Assembly (NCBI GenBank): GCA_934456315.1
Contig: CAKSHG010000152.1
Span: 1-5,622, forward strand
DNA: 5,622 bases
Reading direction: 5' to 3'
Origin: an uncultured Oscillospiraceae bacterium
Lineage (GTDB): Bacteria > Bacillota > Clostridia > Oscillospirales > Ruminococcaceae
Shown piece after piece: positions 5,619 through 5,622 of this stretch. A model generated the notes under the pieces. The model made no database searches. It was given only the letters and a program-made list of their open reading frames with translations, and had not been told where the DNA came from. A program made the translations under genes and the position numbers. Within the stretch, counting starts at the first letter, position 1; each line of letters begins with the position of its first letter.

Positions 5619-5622
5619 TAGG

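Overview
The window looks like part of a Bacillota chromosome, most likely Clostridia and plausibly a gut or rumen Ruminococcus-like bacterium. The reasons are strong AGGAG-type ribosome binding sites, extended -10 promoters in AT-rich gaps between roughly 50% GC genes, the style of the 7TM-GGDEF-EAL protein, and a beta-mannooligosaccharide phosphorylase resembling the Ruminococcus albus type. The taxonomic placement is inference from general resemblance, not from a search.

Layout, all genes on the + strand. (1) Bases 1-2197 hold an ABC exporter operon: an ATPase gene cut by the left edge, then two six-helix membrane proteins, each joined to the gene before it by a 4-base ATGA overlap. The two membrane proteins share an R-S-[L/V]-P cytoplasmic-loop motif and probably form a heterodimeric channel driven by the YtrB/BcrA-like ATPase. 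The substrate is unknown. (2) Bases 2198-2495 are non-coding. They contain a -10-like box, a small hairpin, a very strong 16-bp hairpin terminator with a GAGA loop, and then a clear extended -10 promoter. (3) Bases 2496-4460 encode a seven-helix membrane protein with a degenerate GGDEF domain and an EAL domain that keeps its catalytic residues, so it is probably a cyclic-di-GMP phosphodiesterase. (4) Bases 4461-4610 hold no clear terminator but contain a second extended -10 promoter flanked by two dyad symmetries. (5) Bases 4611-5618 encode a complete GH130-family phosphorylase, probably acting on beta-1,4-mannooligosaccharides in the cytoplasm. Its codon use is visibly more polarised than that of its neighbours, which suggests high expression.

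The three blocks look like three independent transcription units: drug/peptide-type export, second-messenger signalling and mannan sugar catabolism. Nothing visible ties them into one system. I found no mobile element, CRISPR array, tRNA or rRNA. The most interesting leads are non-coding: a possible RNA of about 110 nt between the ABC operon and the signalling gene, and a similar arrangement (CTATACTA followed by a CGGAA/TTCCG dyad) in both large intergenic gaps.
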